A stretch of DNA of 64,000 bases, taken from Brucellaceae bacterium (GTDB taxonomy: Bacteria > Pseudomonadota > Alphaproteobacteria > Rhizobiales > Rhizobiaceae). The stretch covers positions 124,001 through 188,000 of the forward strand of contig JACKJW010000002.1 of assembly GCA_020637755.1 (NCBI GenBank). Reading direction: 5' to 3'. The notes under the pieces are model-generated. The model was not told where the DNA came from. It searched no databases and worked only from the letters and a program-made list of their open reading frames with translations. The position numbers were made by a program, and so were the translations under genes. Below are positions 16,684 to 25,223 of this stretch, piece by piece (position 1 is the first letter of the stretch; every line of letters starts with the position of its first letter).

Positions 16684-18378
16684 ATGTCGATGAAAATTTC
16701 AAGCAATTTTGCCAGGCATCTCGCGAGAGGTGCGGCCATTGCCCTGGTCGGCGGCATGGCGGCGGGATGCAGCTCCGACGCATCGCGCTTCACCGACAGC
16801 TTCTTCACCAATTCCGTTCCGCAGCGCCAGGCGGTCGCGCCTGAGAGCCAGCCCTATCCGGGTGATCTCGACACGACGGCGACCGGATCGGTGTCGCGCT
16901 CCGGCGCCGACGTCATTCCCGGTGGCCGTGTGACGCCCAAGGCTTCGCTCAGCGATGTGTCCCGGTCCTATCCGGCAACTCCGCAGCAGGCCTATCCGGT
17001 TGATCGCAATACCTATCCGGCAGCGCCGGCGCGTCAGGCCCTGCAGCCGGTTGATGTTGCACCGGCGCCGGCGGCCGTGCAGCGCTCGGCGCTGCCCGCA
17101 GCACCCGCCAATGTGGATCGCATGGCAACTGGCGCCGTGTCGCGTCAGGCTGCGCCGGTTGGTGCGCCCAAGCCGTCCTACACGCATCCGGCGTTGCGCC
17201 CGGTCTCCTCGGTTCCCGCAGCAGCGCCCTCGGTTGCACCTGTGGCAAAGGCCGACGACACGTCCGAAAGGGGCGGCTGGACGGCGACCGGCGGCACGGC
17301 GATCACGTTGAAGGAGGGCGAGACGGTCTACAACCTGTCCAAGCGCTTCGGGGTTCCGGCCAAGGAAATCATGCGCGTCAACGGCATCGCGGACGCCTCG
17401 AAAGTGTCCGCCGGGCAGAGGGTCATCATCCCGACCTATGTCTACTCGTCGAAGGCGCCGGTCTCCATGCCGGACAGCAATCCGAACACCATGGCGGCAA
17501 AGTCCTCCCGCGGCACGAAATATGACGCTGGCAAGCAGGTGCCGGCGCCGGTTCCCGCCGATCGCAAGGATGTGGCCGTTCTCCCCACGGTTCCCCAGGC
17601 GCGCAACCGCTCCGGCTCGGTGCCGCTGCCACAGGCTTCCAACAGCTCCAATGCGGCAAAGGCTGCTGCGCCGTCCGGAGCCTACACGGTGGTTTCCGGT
17701 GATAGCCTCTACGCCATTGCCAAGCGCAACGGCGTGACGGTCGACGCGCTCAAGACGGCCAACGGCCTGAAGGACGGAAACCTGAAGATCGGCCAGCGGC
17801 TGACCATCCCGTCCGCTTCCGCCAAGCCCGTTGCCACGGCGTCCGCCAAGTCCAATCCGGGTGTGGACCCGATCATCACCGGTACCCCGGGCCCGGCCAG
17901 GACGTCCTCCAACCTGCCGACCTACACGCCGCCCGTCCGCAAGGACGAGAAGGTGATCCGGGAAGCCGAAAAGGTCGCGGCCGTCGCGCCCGATGCGACC
18001 GGCATCTCGAAGATGCGCTGGCCGGTGCGCGGCCGCGTGGTCGCGGGATACGGAGCCAACGTGAACGGCAAGGCCAATGACGGCATCGATATTGCGGTTC
18101 CCGCCGGAACGCCCGTCAAGGCTGCCGAGAACGGCGTCGTGATCTATGCGGGCGATGGCCTGAAGGAATTCGGCAACACCGTCCTGCTTCGCCACGAGAA
18201 CGGCCTCGTCAGCGTCTACGGCCACAACTCCGAACTGTCGGTGAAGCGCGGCGACAAGGTGCGCCGGGGCGACCAGATCGCCAAGGCCGGCAATTCCGGC
18301 TCCGCCGACATGCCGAAGCTGCATTTCGAGATCCGCAAGGATTCCTCGCCCGTCAACCCGGCATCCTACCTGGAGTAA
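16684..18378 (+). CDS. NlpD-like lipoprotein: two LysM domains and a degenerate LytM (M23) domain
   Basis: 564 aa. Lipoprotein signal with lipobox GGMAAGC (Cys about residue 29), then a Pro/Ala-rich linker. LysM 1 is at about 203-250 (EGETVYNLSKRFGVPAKEI), LysM 2 at about 337-380 (SGDSLYAIAKRNGVTVDAL), and a C-terminal LytM domain at about 455-564. In the LytM domain the usual first zinc histidine is replaced (NDGIDIA) and the HxH motif is KLHFEIR, as in E. coli NlpD. It is therefore probably a periplasmic amidase activator rather than an endopeptidase. The surE-pcm-nlpD order supports this. Confidence 0.88.
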   Translation: MSMKISSNFARHLARGAAIALVGGMAAGCSSDASRFTDSFFTNSVPQRQAVAPESQPYPGDLDTTATGSVSRSGADVIPGGRVTPKASLSDVSRSYPATPQQAYPVDRNTYPAAPARQALQPVDVAPAPAAVQRSALPAAPANVDRMATGAVSRQAAPVGAPKPSYTHPALRPVSSVPAAAPSVAPVAKADDTSERGGWTATGGTAITLKEGETVYNLSKRFGVPAKEIMRVNGIADASKVSAGQRVIIPTYVYSSKAPVSMPDSNPNTMAAKSSRGTKYDAGKQVPAPVPADRKDVAVLPTVPQARNRSGSVPLPQASNSSNAAKAAAPSGAYTVVSGDSLYAIAKRNGVTVDALKTANGLKDGNLKIGQRLTIPSASAKPVATASAKSNPGVDPIITGTPGPARTSSNLPTYTPPVRKDEKVIREAEKVAAVAPDATGISKMRWPVRGRVVAGYGANVNGKANDGIDIAVPAGTPVKAAENGVVIYAGDGLKEFGNTVLLRHENGLVSVYGHNSELSVKRGDKVRRGDQIAKAGNSGSADMPKLHFEIRKDSSPVNPASYLE

Positions 18379-18431
18379 CATCCGGCCGCCTTTGCGGCGG
18401 TCTGGACCTCCAGTCGAACAGCCGCATGCCG

Positions 18432-18463
18432 CAATGCCCCGTCTCCCAGGAGGCGGGGCATTG
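18432..18463 (+). terminator. Strong hairpin between convergent nlpD-like gene and DUF815 gene
   Basis: CAATGCCCCG pairs with CGGGGCATTG (10 bp), extended inward by a T-G pair and CTCC/GGAG. It is followed by tcgtttc on the plus strand. Likely terminates the NlpD-like transcript. Confidence 0.6.
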
Positions 18464-18501
18464 TCGTTTCAGCGTTGGGGGCAGGGCGGCAGGCCCGGCG
18501 T

Positions 18502-19374
18502 TCAGCCGTCGAGCACCTTGCCGAGACGGCCGGCAAGATCCTGGATGAACTGCCAGGCAACGCGGCCCGAACGGCTGCCGCGCGTCGTCGCCCATTCCAG
18601 CGCATCGGCGCGCAGGGCTTCGGCATCCGTTTCCAGCCCGTAATGGGCGGCATAGCCGCGCACCATCTCCAGATACTCGTCCTGCGAACACTTGTGGAAG
18701 CCGAGCCAGAGGCCAAAGCGGTCCGACAGGGACACTTTTTCCTCCACCGCTTCGGCTGGATTGATGGCCGTGGAGCGCTCGTTTTCGATCATGTCGCGTG
18801 GCAGCAGGTGGCGGCGGTTCGACGTGGCATAGAAGATGATGTTGCCCGGACGGCCCTCCACGCCACCATCCAGTGCGGCCTTCAGCGACTTGTAGGACGT
18901 GTCATCATGGTCGAACGACAGGTCGTCGCAAAAAAGGATGAACCGCGCATTCGCCGCACTCAGCACTGTCATCAGCCGGGGAAGGGTGTCGATGTCCTCG
19001 CGATGAATTTCCACCAGCTTCAGCCGCGCATCGGGAGCCGCGGCGGCAACCGCCGCATGGGCCGCCTTGACGAGTGAGGATTTGCCCATCCCGCGCGCGC
19101 CCCACAGCAGCACGTTGTTGGCCGGCAGGCCGCGCGCGAAACGCTCCGTGTTTTCCCGCAGGATGTCGCGCACCCGGTCCACCGCCCTGATCAGCGAAAG
19201 ATCGACGCGGTTGACCCGGTGCACCGGCTTCAGCGCGCCGGTTTCCGGATGCCAGACGAAGCACTCGGCCGCCTCGATGTCGCTGGCTCCGGCTGCCGGT
19301 GGCGCGAGCGCCTCCACGGCGGCAATCAGGCGGTCGAGCTTGGCGAGGATGTCGTCGGGCAGGCTGGCATTCAT
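18502..19374 (-). CDS. DUF815-family AAA ATPase, function unknown
   Basis: 290 aa. Walker A GARGMGKSSLVKAAH (about 85-99), Walker B-like FILFCDDLSF and a sensor-like IIFYATSNRRHL segment place it in the DUF815 P-loop ATPase family. No cellular role is established from sequence. ATG at 19374 has AAGGAA about 8 bases upstream; the longer frame is arginine-rich and unlike family members. It is convergent with the NlpD-like gene and divergent from yajC. Confidence 0.85.
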   Translation of the reverse strand: MNASLPDDILAKLDRLIAAVEALAPPAAGASDIEAAECFVWHPETGALKPVHRVNRVDLSLIRAVDRVRDILRENTERFARGLPANNVLLWGARGMGKSSLVKAAHAAVAAAAPDARLKLVEIHREDIDTLPRLMTVLSAANARFILFCDDLSFDHDDTSYKSLKAALDGGVEGRPGNIIFYATSNRRHLLPRDMIENERSTAINPAEAVEEKVSLSDRFGLWLGFHKCSQDEYLEMVRGYAAHYGLETDAEALRADALEWATTRGSRSGRVAWQFIQDLAGRLGKVLDG

Positions 19375-19541
19375 GGCATTTTCCTTCTGTAGCGCTGCTG
19401 TAACACGACACGATGCCGCGCAAAAGCTTGGGCCCCGCCGCCTGCGCCTGTTGCAAAGGCAGGGTTTGCCACTATATTCCGCGCGAGTTTTCAAGGGCGG
19501 AGTCGGCTTCAAGCCGCCGCCCGCCAATCAGGAGTTTGCCC

Positions 19542-19880
19542 ATGTTCGTCACCCCGGCCTTCGCCCAGACCGCAACCCCCGCCGCCGGGCCCGACATGCT
19601 GATGAGCATCCTGCCCTTCGTGCTGATCTTCGTGATCATGTACTTCCTGATCATCCGCCCGCAGCGTGCCCAGGCGAAGAAGCGCGACGAAATGCTGTCC
19701 AACATCCGCCGCGGTGATACGGTGGTGACCGCCGGCGGCGTGATCGGCAAGGTCAACAAGGTTGACGAGACCGAACTCGACGTCGAAATCGCGCAGGGCG
19801 TCAAGGTGCGCGTGCTGCGCTCCATGGTTGCCGATGTGCGCGTGAAGGGTGAGCCGGTCGCCAACCAGAACGACAAGTAA
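19542..19880 (+). CDS. yajC: Sec translocase accessory protein YajC
   Basis: 112 aa. One membrane helix (ILPFVLIFVIMYFLIIRPQRAQAKK) with the diagnostic IIRPQ, then the conserved GDTVVTAGGVIGKV segment. YajC associates with SecDF in the inner membrane. CAGGAG lies 7 bases before the ATG. secDF follows after 48 bases. Confidence 0.95.
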   Translation: MFVTPAFAQTATPAAGPDMLMSILPFVLIFVIMYFLIIRPQRAQAKKRDEMLSNIRRGDTVVTAGGVIGKVNKVDETELDVEIAQGVKVRVLRSMVADVRVKGEPVANQNDK

Positions 19881-19928
19881 GGCGCCACTGCCCGCGCCCG
19901 CATGTGAAAGCCGGAAACGGATAAAAGA

Positions 19929-22484
19929 ATGCTCTATTTCTCCCGTTGGAAAACGATCCTGATCTGGCTTTCGGTGCTTGCGGGCCTTCTGTTCGCCGCT
20001 CCGAACTTCTTCTCGAAGGAAACGGTCACTTCCTGGCCCGACTGGGCGCCGCATTCCCAGATGCCGCTTGGCCTCGACTTGCAGGGCGGTTCACACATCC
20101 TGCTCAAGATCGAGCAGGCCGACATCCTGAAGGACCGCCTGGAAACGACGCGGGACGAAATCCGCCGCCTGCTGCGCGAGGAAAGCATCGGCTATACCGG
20201 GCTCACCGGGGCCGGCCGCACCGTGCAGGTGCGCATCCGCGACGAGAAGCAGGTCGCGCTTGCCAAGGAGACGCTGAAGGAACTCGTGGCGCCGCTGTCG
20301 GCCGGACTTCTGTCCGGCGGCACGGTGCGCGAACTGGAACTCGAAGAGCCGGAACCCGGCCTGCTGCGCTACACGCTGACCGACGAGGGGCTTGAATACC
20401 GCACGTCCTCCGCGCTCGGACAATCCATTGAGGTCGTCAGCCGACGCGTCAACGAACTCGGCACCACCGAGCCCGTGATCCAGCGCCAGGGCAATGACCG
20501 CATTCTCGTGCAGGTGCCCGGCCTCGATGATCCCCAGCGCCTGAAGGACATCCTCGGCCAGACTGCCAAGCTGACCTTCCAGATGGTCGACCAGTCCATG
20601 CCGGTGCAGGAAGCCCTTCAGGGCCGTCCCCCGGCCGGAACCTCCATCAAGTATTCCACCGATGACCCGCCGGTTCCCTACCTGATCGAGGACCGCGTGA
20701 TCGTCTCGGGCGAAAACCTCACGGATGCGCAGCCGACCTTTGACCAGCGCACCTCCGAAGCCGTCGTTTCCTTCCGCTTTGATACCAAGGGTGCCACGCG
20801 CTTCGGACAGGCCACGCAGCAGAATGTGGGGCGTCTCTTCGCCATCATTCTCGATGACAAGGTGGTGTCCGCACCCCGCATCAACGAGCCGATCCTCGGC
20901 GGTTCGGGCCAGATTTCGGGCAGCTTCACCGCTCAGTCCGCCAATGACCTTGCCGTGCTGCTGCGTGCCGGTGCGCTGCCGGCCACGCTCACCATCATCG
21001 AGGAACGCACTGTCGGTCCGGGCCTCGGGCAGGATTCGGTCAATGCGGGTCTTCTTGCCGGCGCCATTGGCGCGGTCTTCGTGCTGGTCTTCATGGTGGC
21101 CGCCTACGGGTTGCTCGGCGTGATCGCCAACGTCGCCCTCATCGCCAACGTGGCGATGATCGTGGCGCTCCTCTCCGTGCTCGGCGCGACGCTGACGCTG
21201 CCCGGCATTGCCGGCATCGTGCTGACCGTCGGCATGGCCGTGGACTCCAACGTGCTGATCTACGAGCGCATCCGCGAGGAACGCCGGGCGGGGCGCTCGG
21301 TGATCCAGGCCATCGACACCGGCTTCCAGCGCGCGCTCGCGACGATCATCGACGCCAACGTCACCACGCTGATCGCGGCCATCATCCTGTTCTACCTCGG
21401 TTCCGGCCCGGTGCGCGGCTTTGCCGTGACACTCGCCATCGGTATCGCCACCACGGTGTTCACCGCCTTCACCTTCACGCGCTGGATGGTCGCCGAATAT
21501 GTGCGCCGCCGCCGCCCGAAGGAGCTGCCCGGCGCTCTGCTGACGCTTGTTCCGTCCGGAACGAGGGTTCCGTTCATGACGATGCGGCGCATCACCTTCA
21601 CCCTGTCAGCGCTGGCGGCCGTGGCCTCGCTCGCGCTGTTCATGACCGTGAACATGAACTACGGCATTGATTTCAAGGGCGGCTCGCTGATCGAAATCCG
21701 CGCCAGGAACGGCGCTGCCGATGTTGCCGACATTCGCTCCCGTCTCGGCGAACTCAATCTCGGCGACGTTCAGGTGCAGCAGTTCGGCGATGCCGCCGAG
21801 GTGCTGATCCGCGTGGAAAGCCAGAGTGCGGGCGAAAACGCCGAGCAAAGCGTCATTTCCAAGGTGCGTGGAGAGCTTGAGGATGCCTATGACTTCCGCC
21901 GTGTGGAAGTGGTCGGGCCGACCGTTTCCGGCGAGCTGGCGCGGGCTGGGACCATCGCGGTGCTCGCCTCGCTGATGGCCATTCTTGTCTATATCTGGGT
22001 GCGCTTCGAGTGGCAGTTCGCCGTCGGTGCCGTCATGGCGACCATGCACGATGTCATCATGACGATCGGCTTCTTCGTCATTACCGGCATCGAGTTCAAC
22101 CTGTCATCCATCGCCGCGATCCTCACCATTGTCGGCTACTCGCTCAACGACACGGTGGTCGTCTATGACCGTGTGCGTGAAAACCTGCGCAGGTTCCGCA
22201 AGATGCGGCTGACCGAGCTGCTCGACATGAGCATGAATGACACGCTGGCGCGTACGACCATGACGTCGCTGACCACGCTGCTGGCGCTGTTTGCGCTCTT
22301 CATCTTTGGCGGCGAGGTCATCCAGTCTTTCACGGCCGCCATGATCTTCGGCGTCATCATCGGCACCTATTCGTCGATCTTCGTTGCCGCGCCTCTGCTC
22401 ATCCTCTTCAACCTGCGCTCCAGCAAGGCCATGACGGAGCCGGGCGAGTCCGGCGGCGAACCGGCAGGTCCGGCGAAGGCCTGA
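19929..22484 (+). CDS. secDF: Fused protein translocase subunit SecD-SecF
   Basis: 851 aa. The SecD half (to about residue 530) has LGLDLQGGSHILL, the periplasmic P1 region and the transmembrane block GIVLTVGMAVDSNVLIYERI. The SecF half (from about 550) has NYGIDFKGGSLIEI and GYSLNDTVVVYDRVRENLR. SecDF uses the proton-motive force to help complete Sec export. SecD and SecF are separate genes in E. coli; the fusion recurs in rhizobia and some Gram-positives. The frame is intact across the junction. Confidence 0.95.
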   Translation: MLYFSRWKTILIWLSVLAGLLFAAPNFFSKETVTSWPDWAPHSQMPLGLDLQGGSHILLKIEQADILKDRLETTRDEIRRLLREESIGYTGLTGAGRTVQVRIRDEKQVALAKETLKELVAPLSAGLLSGGTVRELELEEPEPGLLRYTLTDEGLEYRTSSALGQSIEVVSRRVNELGTTEPVIQRQGNDRILVQVPGLDDPQRLKDILGQTAKLTFQMVDQSMPVQEALQGRPPAGTSIKYSTDDPPVPYLIEDRVIVSGENLTDAQPTFDQRTSEAVVSFRFDTKGATRFGQATQQNVGRLFAIILDDKVVSAPRINEPILGGSGQISGSFTAQSANDLAVLLRAGALPATLTIIEERTVGPGLGQDSVNAGLLAGAIGAVFVLVFMVAAYGLLGVIANVALIANVAMIVALLSVLGATLTLPGIAGIVLTVGMAVDSNVLIYERIREERRAGRSVIQAIDTGFQRALATIIDANVTTLIAAIILFYLGSGPVRGFAVTLAIGIATTVFTAFTFTRWMVAEYVRRRRPKELPGALLTLVPSGTRVPFMTMRRITFTLSALAAVASLALFMTVNMNYGIDFKGGSLIEIRARNGAADVADIRSRLGELNLGDVQVQQFGDAAEVLIRVESQSAGENAEQSVISKVRGELEDAYDFRRVEVVGPTVSGELARAGTIAVLASLMAILVYIWVRFEWQFAVGAVMATMHDVIMTIGFFVITGIEFNLSSIAAILTIVGYSLNDTVVVYDRVRENLRRFRKMRLTELLDMSMNDTLARTTMTSLTTLLALFALFIFGGEVIQSFTAAMIFGVIIGTYSSIFVAAPLLILFNLRSSKAMTEPGESGGEPAGPAKA

Positions 22485-22487
22485 GTG

Positions 22488-22877
22488 ATGGAACCGCGCG
22501 GCATCGAGATCAGGGAAGCCCATTATCCCGGCCGCGCACCCATCGACGCCTTTGGCAACGGCGGCTTCCGCTTCGCCGACATGTCGCATCGCGGCTCGCT
22601 GATGTGCCTGCCATCGGGCATCTACGGCTGGGGACCCTCCGATCCCGCCAACATCACCGTGGACGATCTGGCCAAGCTCTTCGAGGAGGCGGGCGGCGTG
22701 CAGGTCTTGCTGGCAGGTCTGGGTCCGGATTTCGCCCGCCTGCCGAAGGATGTGACGCTGCGGCTGCGCGAGGCAGGCATCGTGACCGAGCCGATGAGTA
22801 CGCCGTCTGCCGTGCGCACCTACAATGTCCTCGTCGCCGAGGACCGGGCGGTCGCCGCGATCCTGCTTGCCGTATGA
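22488..22877 (+). CDS. Mth938-like / DUF498 protein (NDUFAF3 homologue)
   Basis: 129 aa. The IDAFGNGGFRFADMSHRGSLM opening and the central VLLAGLGPDFARLP segment are typical of the Mth938/DUF498 family, which includes the human mitochondrial complex I assembly factor NDUFAF3. ATG at 22488 is 4 bases past the secDF stop; its own stop overlaps the next gene (ATGATGA). A role in respiratory complex assembly is inferred from the eukaryotic homologue and from the neighbouring NDUFAF6-like gene. Confidence 0.8.
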   Translation: MEPRGIEIREAHYPGRAPIDAFGNGGFRFADMSHRGSLMCLPSGIYGWGPSDPANITVDDLAKLFEEAGGVQVLLAGLGPDFARLPKDVTLRLREAGIVTEPMSTPSAVRTYNVLVAEDRAVAAILLAV

Positions 22878-23740
22878 TGACGCAGCCCGGCCGCGCCGAT
22901 TCTCTGGTCCTGCTGAAACAGGGCGATTCCGACCGCTATCTCGCCACGCTTTATGCGCCTGAAGCCAAGCGTCATGATCTGGCGGCGCTCTATGCGTTCA
23001 ATCTGGAGATTGCGCGAATCCGCGACCTGATCCGCGAGCCGCTGCCGGGAGAAATCCGCCTGCAATGGTGGCGCGACGCGCTGGACGGCAGCGAACCGGG
23101 CGCCGCGGCAGATCTTCCGGCTGCTGCCGCGATGGCCCGCCTGATTGCCGCCCATGACCTGCCGCGCGCGATGCTGGAAAACTATTTCGAGGCGCGCATC
23201 TTCGATCTGTATGACGATCCCATGCCCTCGATGAACGATCTGGAAGGTTGGTGCGGCGAGACGGCGGGCACGATCCTGCAATTTGCGGCCATGATCCTGG
23301 ACCGCGATGCCGCCATGGCTGCAGGAGGCGAGGCAGCCGGGCATGCCGCCTGCGCGCAGGCCATCACCGGACTTGTCCGTTTGCTGCCGCTGCACCGCGC
23401 GCGCGGCCAATGTTACGTTCCTGCAGAAATGCTGGCTGCCTGCGGGCTGACGCGGGACGAGTATCTGACAGGGCCTGCGACGGACAAGGGGAAGGCCCTT
23501 GTTGACGCCCTGGTCGAAGCGGCGCGCCAGCACTACGCCCGCTTCATCGGCGCTGCGCAATCCCTGCCGCAGGTTTTGCTCCCGGCCTACCTGCCGCTCG
23601 CGCCGGTTCCGCACTATCTGAACCAGGCCGCAAAGGCGGGTGCGGGAGCGCTGTCGGCAACCGCCGCGACGGGCCCGTTGCGCCAGAACTGGCTGTTCTT
23701 ACGCAGCGCGATGCGCGGCTTCCCCAAGGTCACGAATTGA
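22874..23740 (+). CDS. Squalene/phytoene synthase-family protein, NDUFAF6-like
   Basis: 288 aa. All-alpha prenyl-synthase fold with YLATLYAPEAKRHDLAALYA, EIRLQWWRDAL and a second region DDPMPSMNDLEGWCGETAG. The first region lacks a proper DxxxD in the expected place, having ARIRDLIREP instead. The sequence fits the NDUFAF6-type branch of the family better than true phytoene or squalene synthases. No carotenoid or hopanoid genes are nearby. Start 22874 (or 22877) overlaps the previous stop, so the two are translationally coupled. Confidence 0.75.
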   Translation: MMTQPGRADSLVLLKQGDSDRYLATLYAPEAKRHDLAALYAFNLEIARIRDLIREPLPGEIRLQWWRDALDGSEPGAAADLPAAAAMARLIAAHDLPRAMLENYFEARIFDLYDDPMPSMNDLEGWCGETAGTILQFAAMILDRDAAMAAGGEAAGHAACAQAITGLVRLLPLHRARGQCYVPAEMLAACGLTRDEYLTGPATDKGKALVDALVEAARQHYARFIGAAQSLPQVLLPAYLPLAPVPHYLNQAAKAGAGALSATAATGPLRQNWLFLRSAMRGFPKVTN

Positions 23741-23801
23741 CCGGCAAAAAGGCCGTGCCTATCGTTGGCGGGCGCCGGGAGGAGACCGGCAGGGGAAACC
23801 G

Positions 23802-24242
23802 ATGGAACTGCCACTCCTTGTTGCCATCATTGTTGCTGGTGTGTCGCTCGTGGTGCTGGTCCTGCATGTGACGGGGGCGAGCGGATCGCGAACCCTGCGC
23901 GACGCTTCCGACGTGATGGATGCACTGCTGACCGACTACCCGGACGCGATGGACGGCCATGTGCTGCTGTCGGAGGACGGCTCGGCCGGGTTTGTCCTGC
24001 TCGACGGACGCCAGACCGGCATCGTCCGCGTGACCGGGCGCCACCTTGCCACACGCCTTGTCAGGCTGCCGGAGATCGCCTCGGTGACACGGGAGGGCAA
24101 GAACGTGACGTTGAAGTTCCGTGAGCTCGGCTGGAGCCGTCTGGACGTCACCATGCGCGACACCGCCGATGCGGAACGCCTGCGCGCCCATGCCGATCCC
24201 TCCGGAGCGGCCTTTGCGGCACACGAGAACGGGAGATCATGA
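23802..24242 (+). CDS. Small N-terminally anchored membrane protein, unknown function
   Basis: 146 aa. One hydrophobic N-terminal helix (LPLLVAIIVAGVSLVVLVLHV) is followed by a soluble region of about 115 residues with no motif I recognise. AGGGGAAA stands 6-8 bases upstream of the ATG at 23802. The stop overlaps the start of the hydroxylase-family gene (ATGA), so the two proteins are probably made together. Confidence 0.65.
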   Translation: MELPLLVAIIVAGVSLVVLVLHVTGASGSRTLRDASDVMDALLTDYPDAMDGHVLLSEDGSAGFVLLDGRQTGIVRVTGRHLATRLVRLPEIASVTREGKNVTLKFRELGWSRLDVTMRDTADAERLRAHADPSGAAFAAHENGRS

Positions 24243-25216
24243 TGGATGCCTACCAGTTCCCGAAGGTAACGGAGCTCGCAATACCGTTTTTTGTGCTCGC
24301 CATGCTGGTCGAGATCTTTCTCGTCCAGACCAGGCGGGCCAAGGGCAGCTTCAACACCGCCGACACGCTGACCAGCCTGGCCATGGGGGTTGGCAATGTC
24401 GTCGCCGGCATCTTGCTCGGCTTCATTTCCTTCACCGTTCTGATGTGGGTTTGGCAATATCGTGTGGCGGACCTCGGCCTGCATTGGTGGGTGTTCCTCA
24501 CGGCCTTCCTGATCGATGACTTGCGCTATTACTGGTACCACCGGCTGGCGCACCGGGTGCGCTGGGTCTGGGCAGAACACGTGAACCACCATTCCAGCCA
24601 GCACTACAATCTCTCCACGGCGCTCCGCCAAAGCTGGACCGGCCATCTGACCGGCATGGTGATCCTGCAGGCGCCGCTGGTGCTGCTGGGTTTCCACCCG
24701 GCGCTGATCGCCTTCGTCTACGGTTTCAACCTGCTCTGGCAGTTCTGGATTCACACCGAGACGATCGGCAGGATGTGGCGGCCCGTGGAACTGGTGATGA
24801 ACACTCCGTCGCATCATCGTGTCCACCACGCCACCAATCCGCGTTATCTAGATGCCAACTATGCCGGGACGCTCATCATCTGGGACCGGCTCTTCGGCAC
24901 CTTCGTGGAGGAATTGGCCGCAGACCCGCCGCGCTACGGCATCGTGAAAAACCTTGCCACCAACAATCCGGTGCGCGTTGCCTTTCATGAGTGGGTGGCG
25001 ATGTTCCGCGATGCCATCGGCACGAAAGGTCTGACGCCACGCCAGCGCCTCGGCTACCTGTTCATGCCGCCCGGCTGGAGCCATGATGGTTCGAGACAGG
25101 GTTCCGACGCCATCAAGGCCGACTACGTCCGGCGCAATCCGTCACAGGCCGGAATGCCCGGCCTGCCGGACCTCGACCACAGCCAGCCGCGCAAGGACCT
25201 GCAACCGGCCGAATGA
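24239..25216 (+). CDS. Fatty acid hydroxylase / sterol desaturase-family membrane protein
   Basis: 325 aa with about four membrane helices and the three histidine clusters of the family: HRLAHR, HVNHHSSQ and HHRVHHATN. These ligate a di-iron centre that hydroxylates or desaturates lipid substrates. Substrate is not predictable here; bacterial relatives act on carotenoids, fatty acids or ornithine lipids, or are uncharacterised. Coupled to the preceding small membrane protein. Convergent with the crotonase, 7 bases away. Confidence 0.82.
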   Translation: MMDAYQFPKVTELAIPFFVLAMLVEIFLVQTRRAKGSFNTADTLTSLAMGVGNVVAGILLGFISFTVLMWVWQYRVADLGLHWWVFLTAFLIDDLRYYWYHRLAHRVRWVWAEHVNHHSSQHYNLSTALRQSWTGHLTGMVILQAPLVLLGFHPALIAFVYGFNLLWQFWIHTETIGRMWRPVELVMNTPSHHRVHHATNPRYLDANYAGTLIIWDRLFGTFVEELAADPPRYGIVKNLATNNPVRVAFHEWVAMFRDAIGTKGLTPRQRLGYLFMPPGWSHDGSRQGSDAIKADYVRRNPSQAGMPGLPDLDHSQPRKDLQPAE

Positions 25217-25223
25217 GCGTCCG

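Noticed and set aside
16699..18381. 560-codon minus-strand open frame antisense to the NlpD-like gene
   Set aside because: Arg/Gly/His-rich shadow product; LysM and LytM domains lie on the plus strand.
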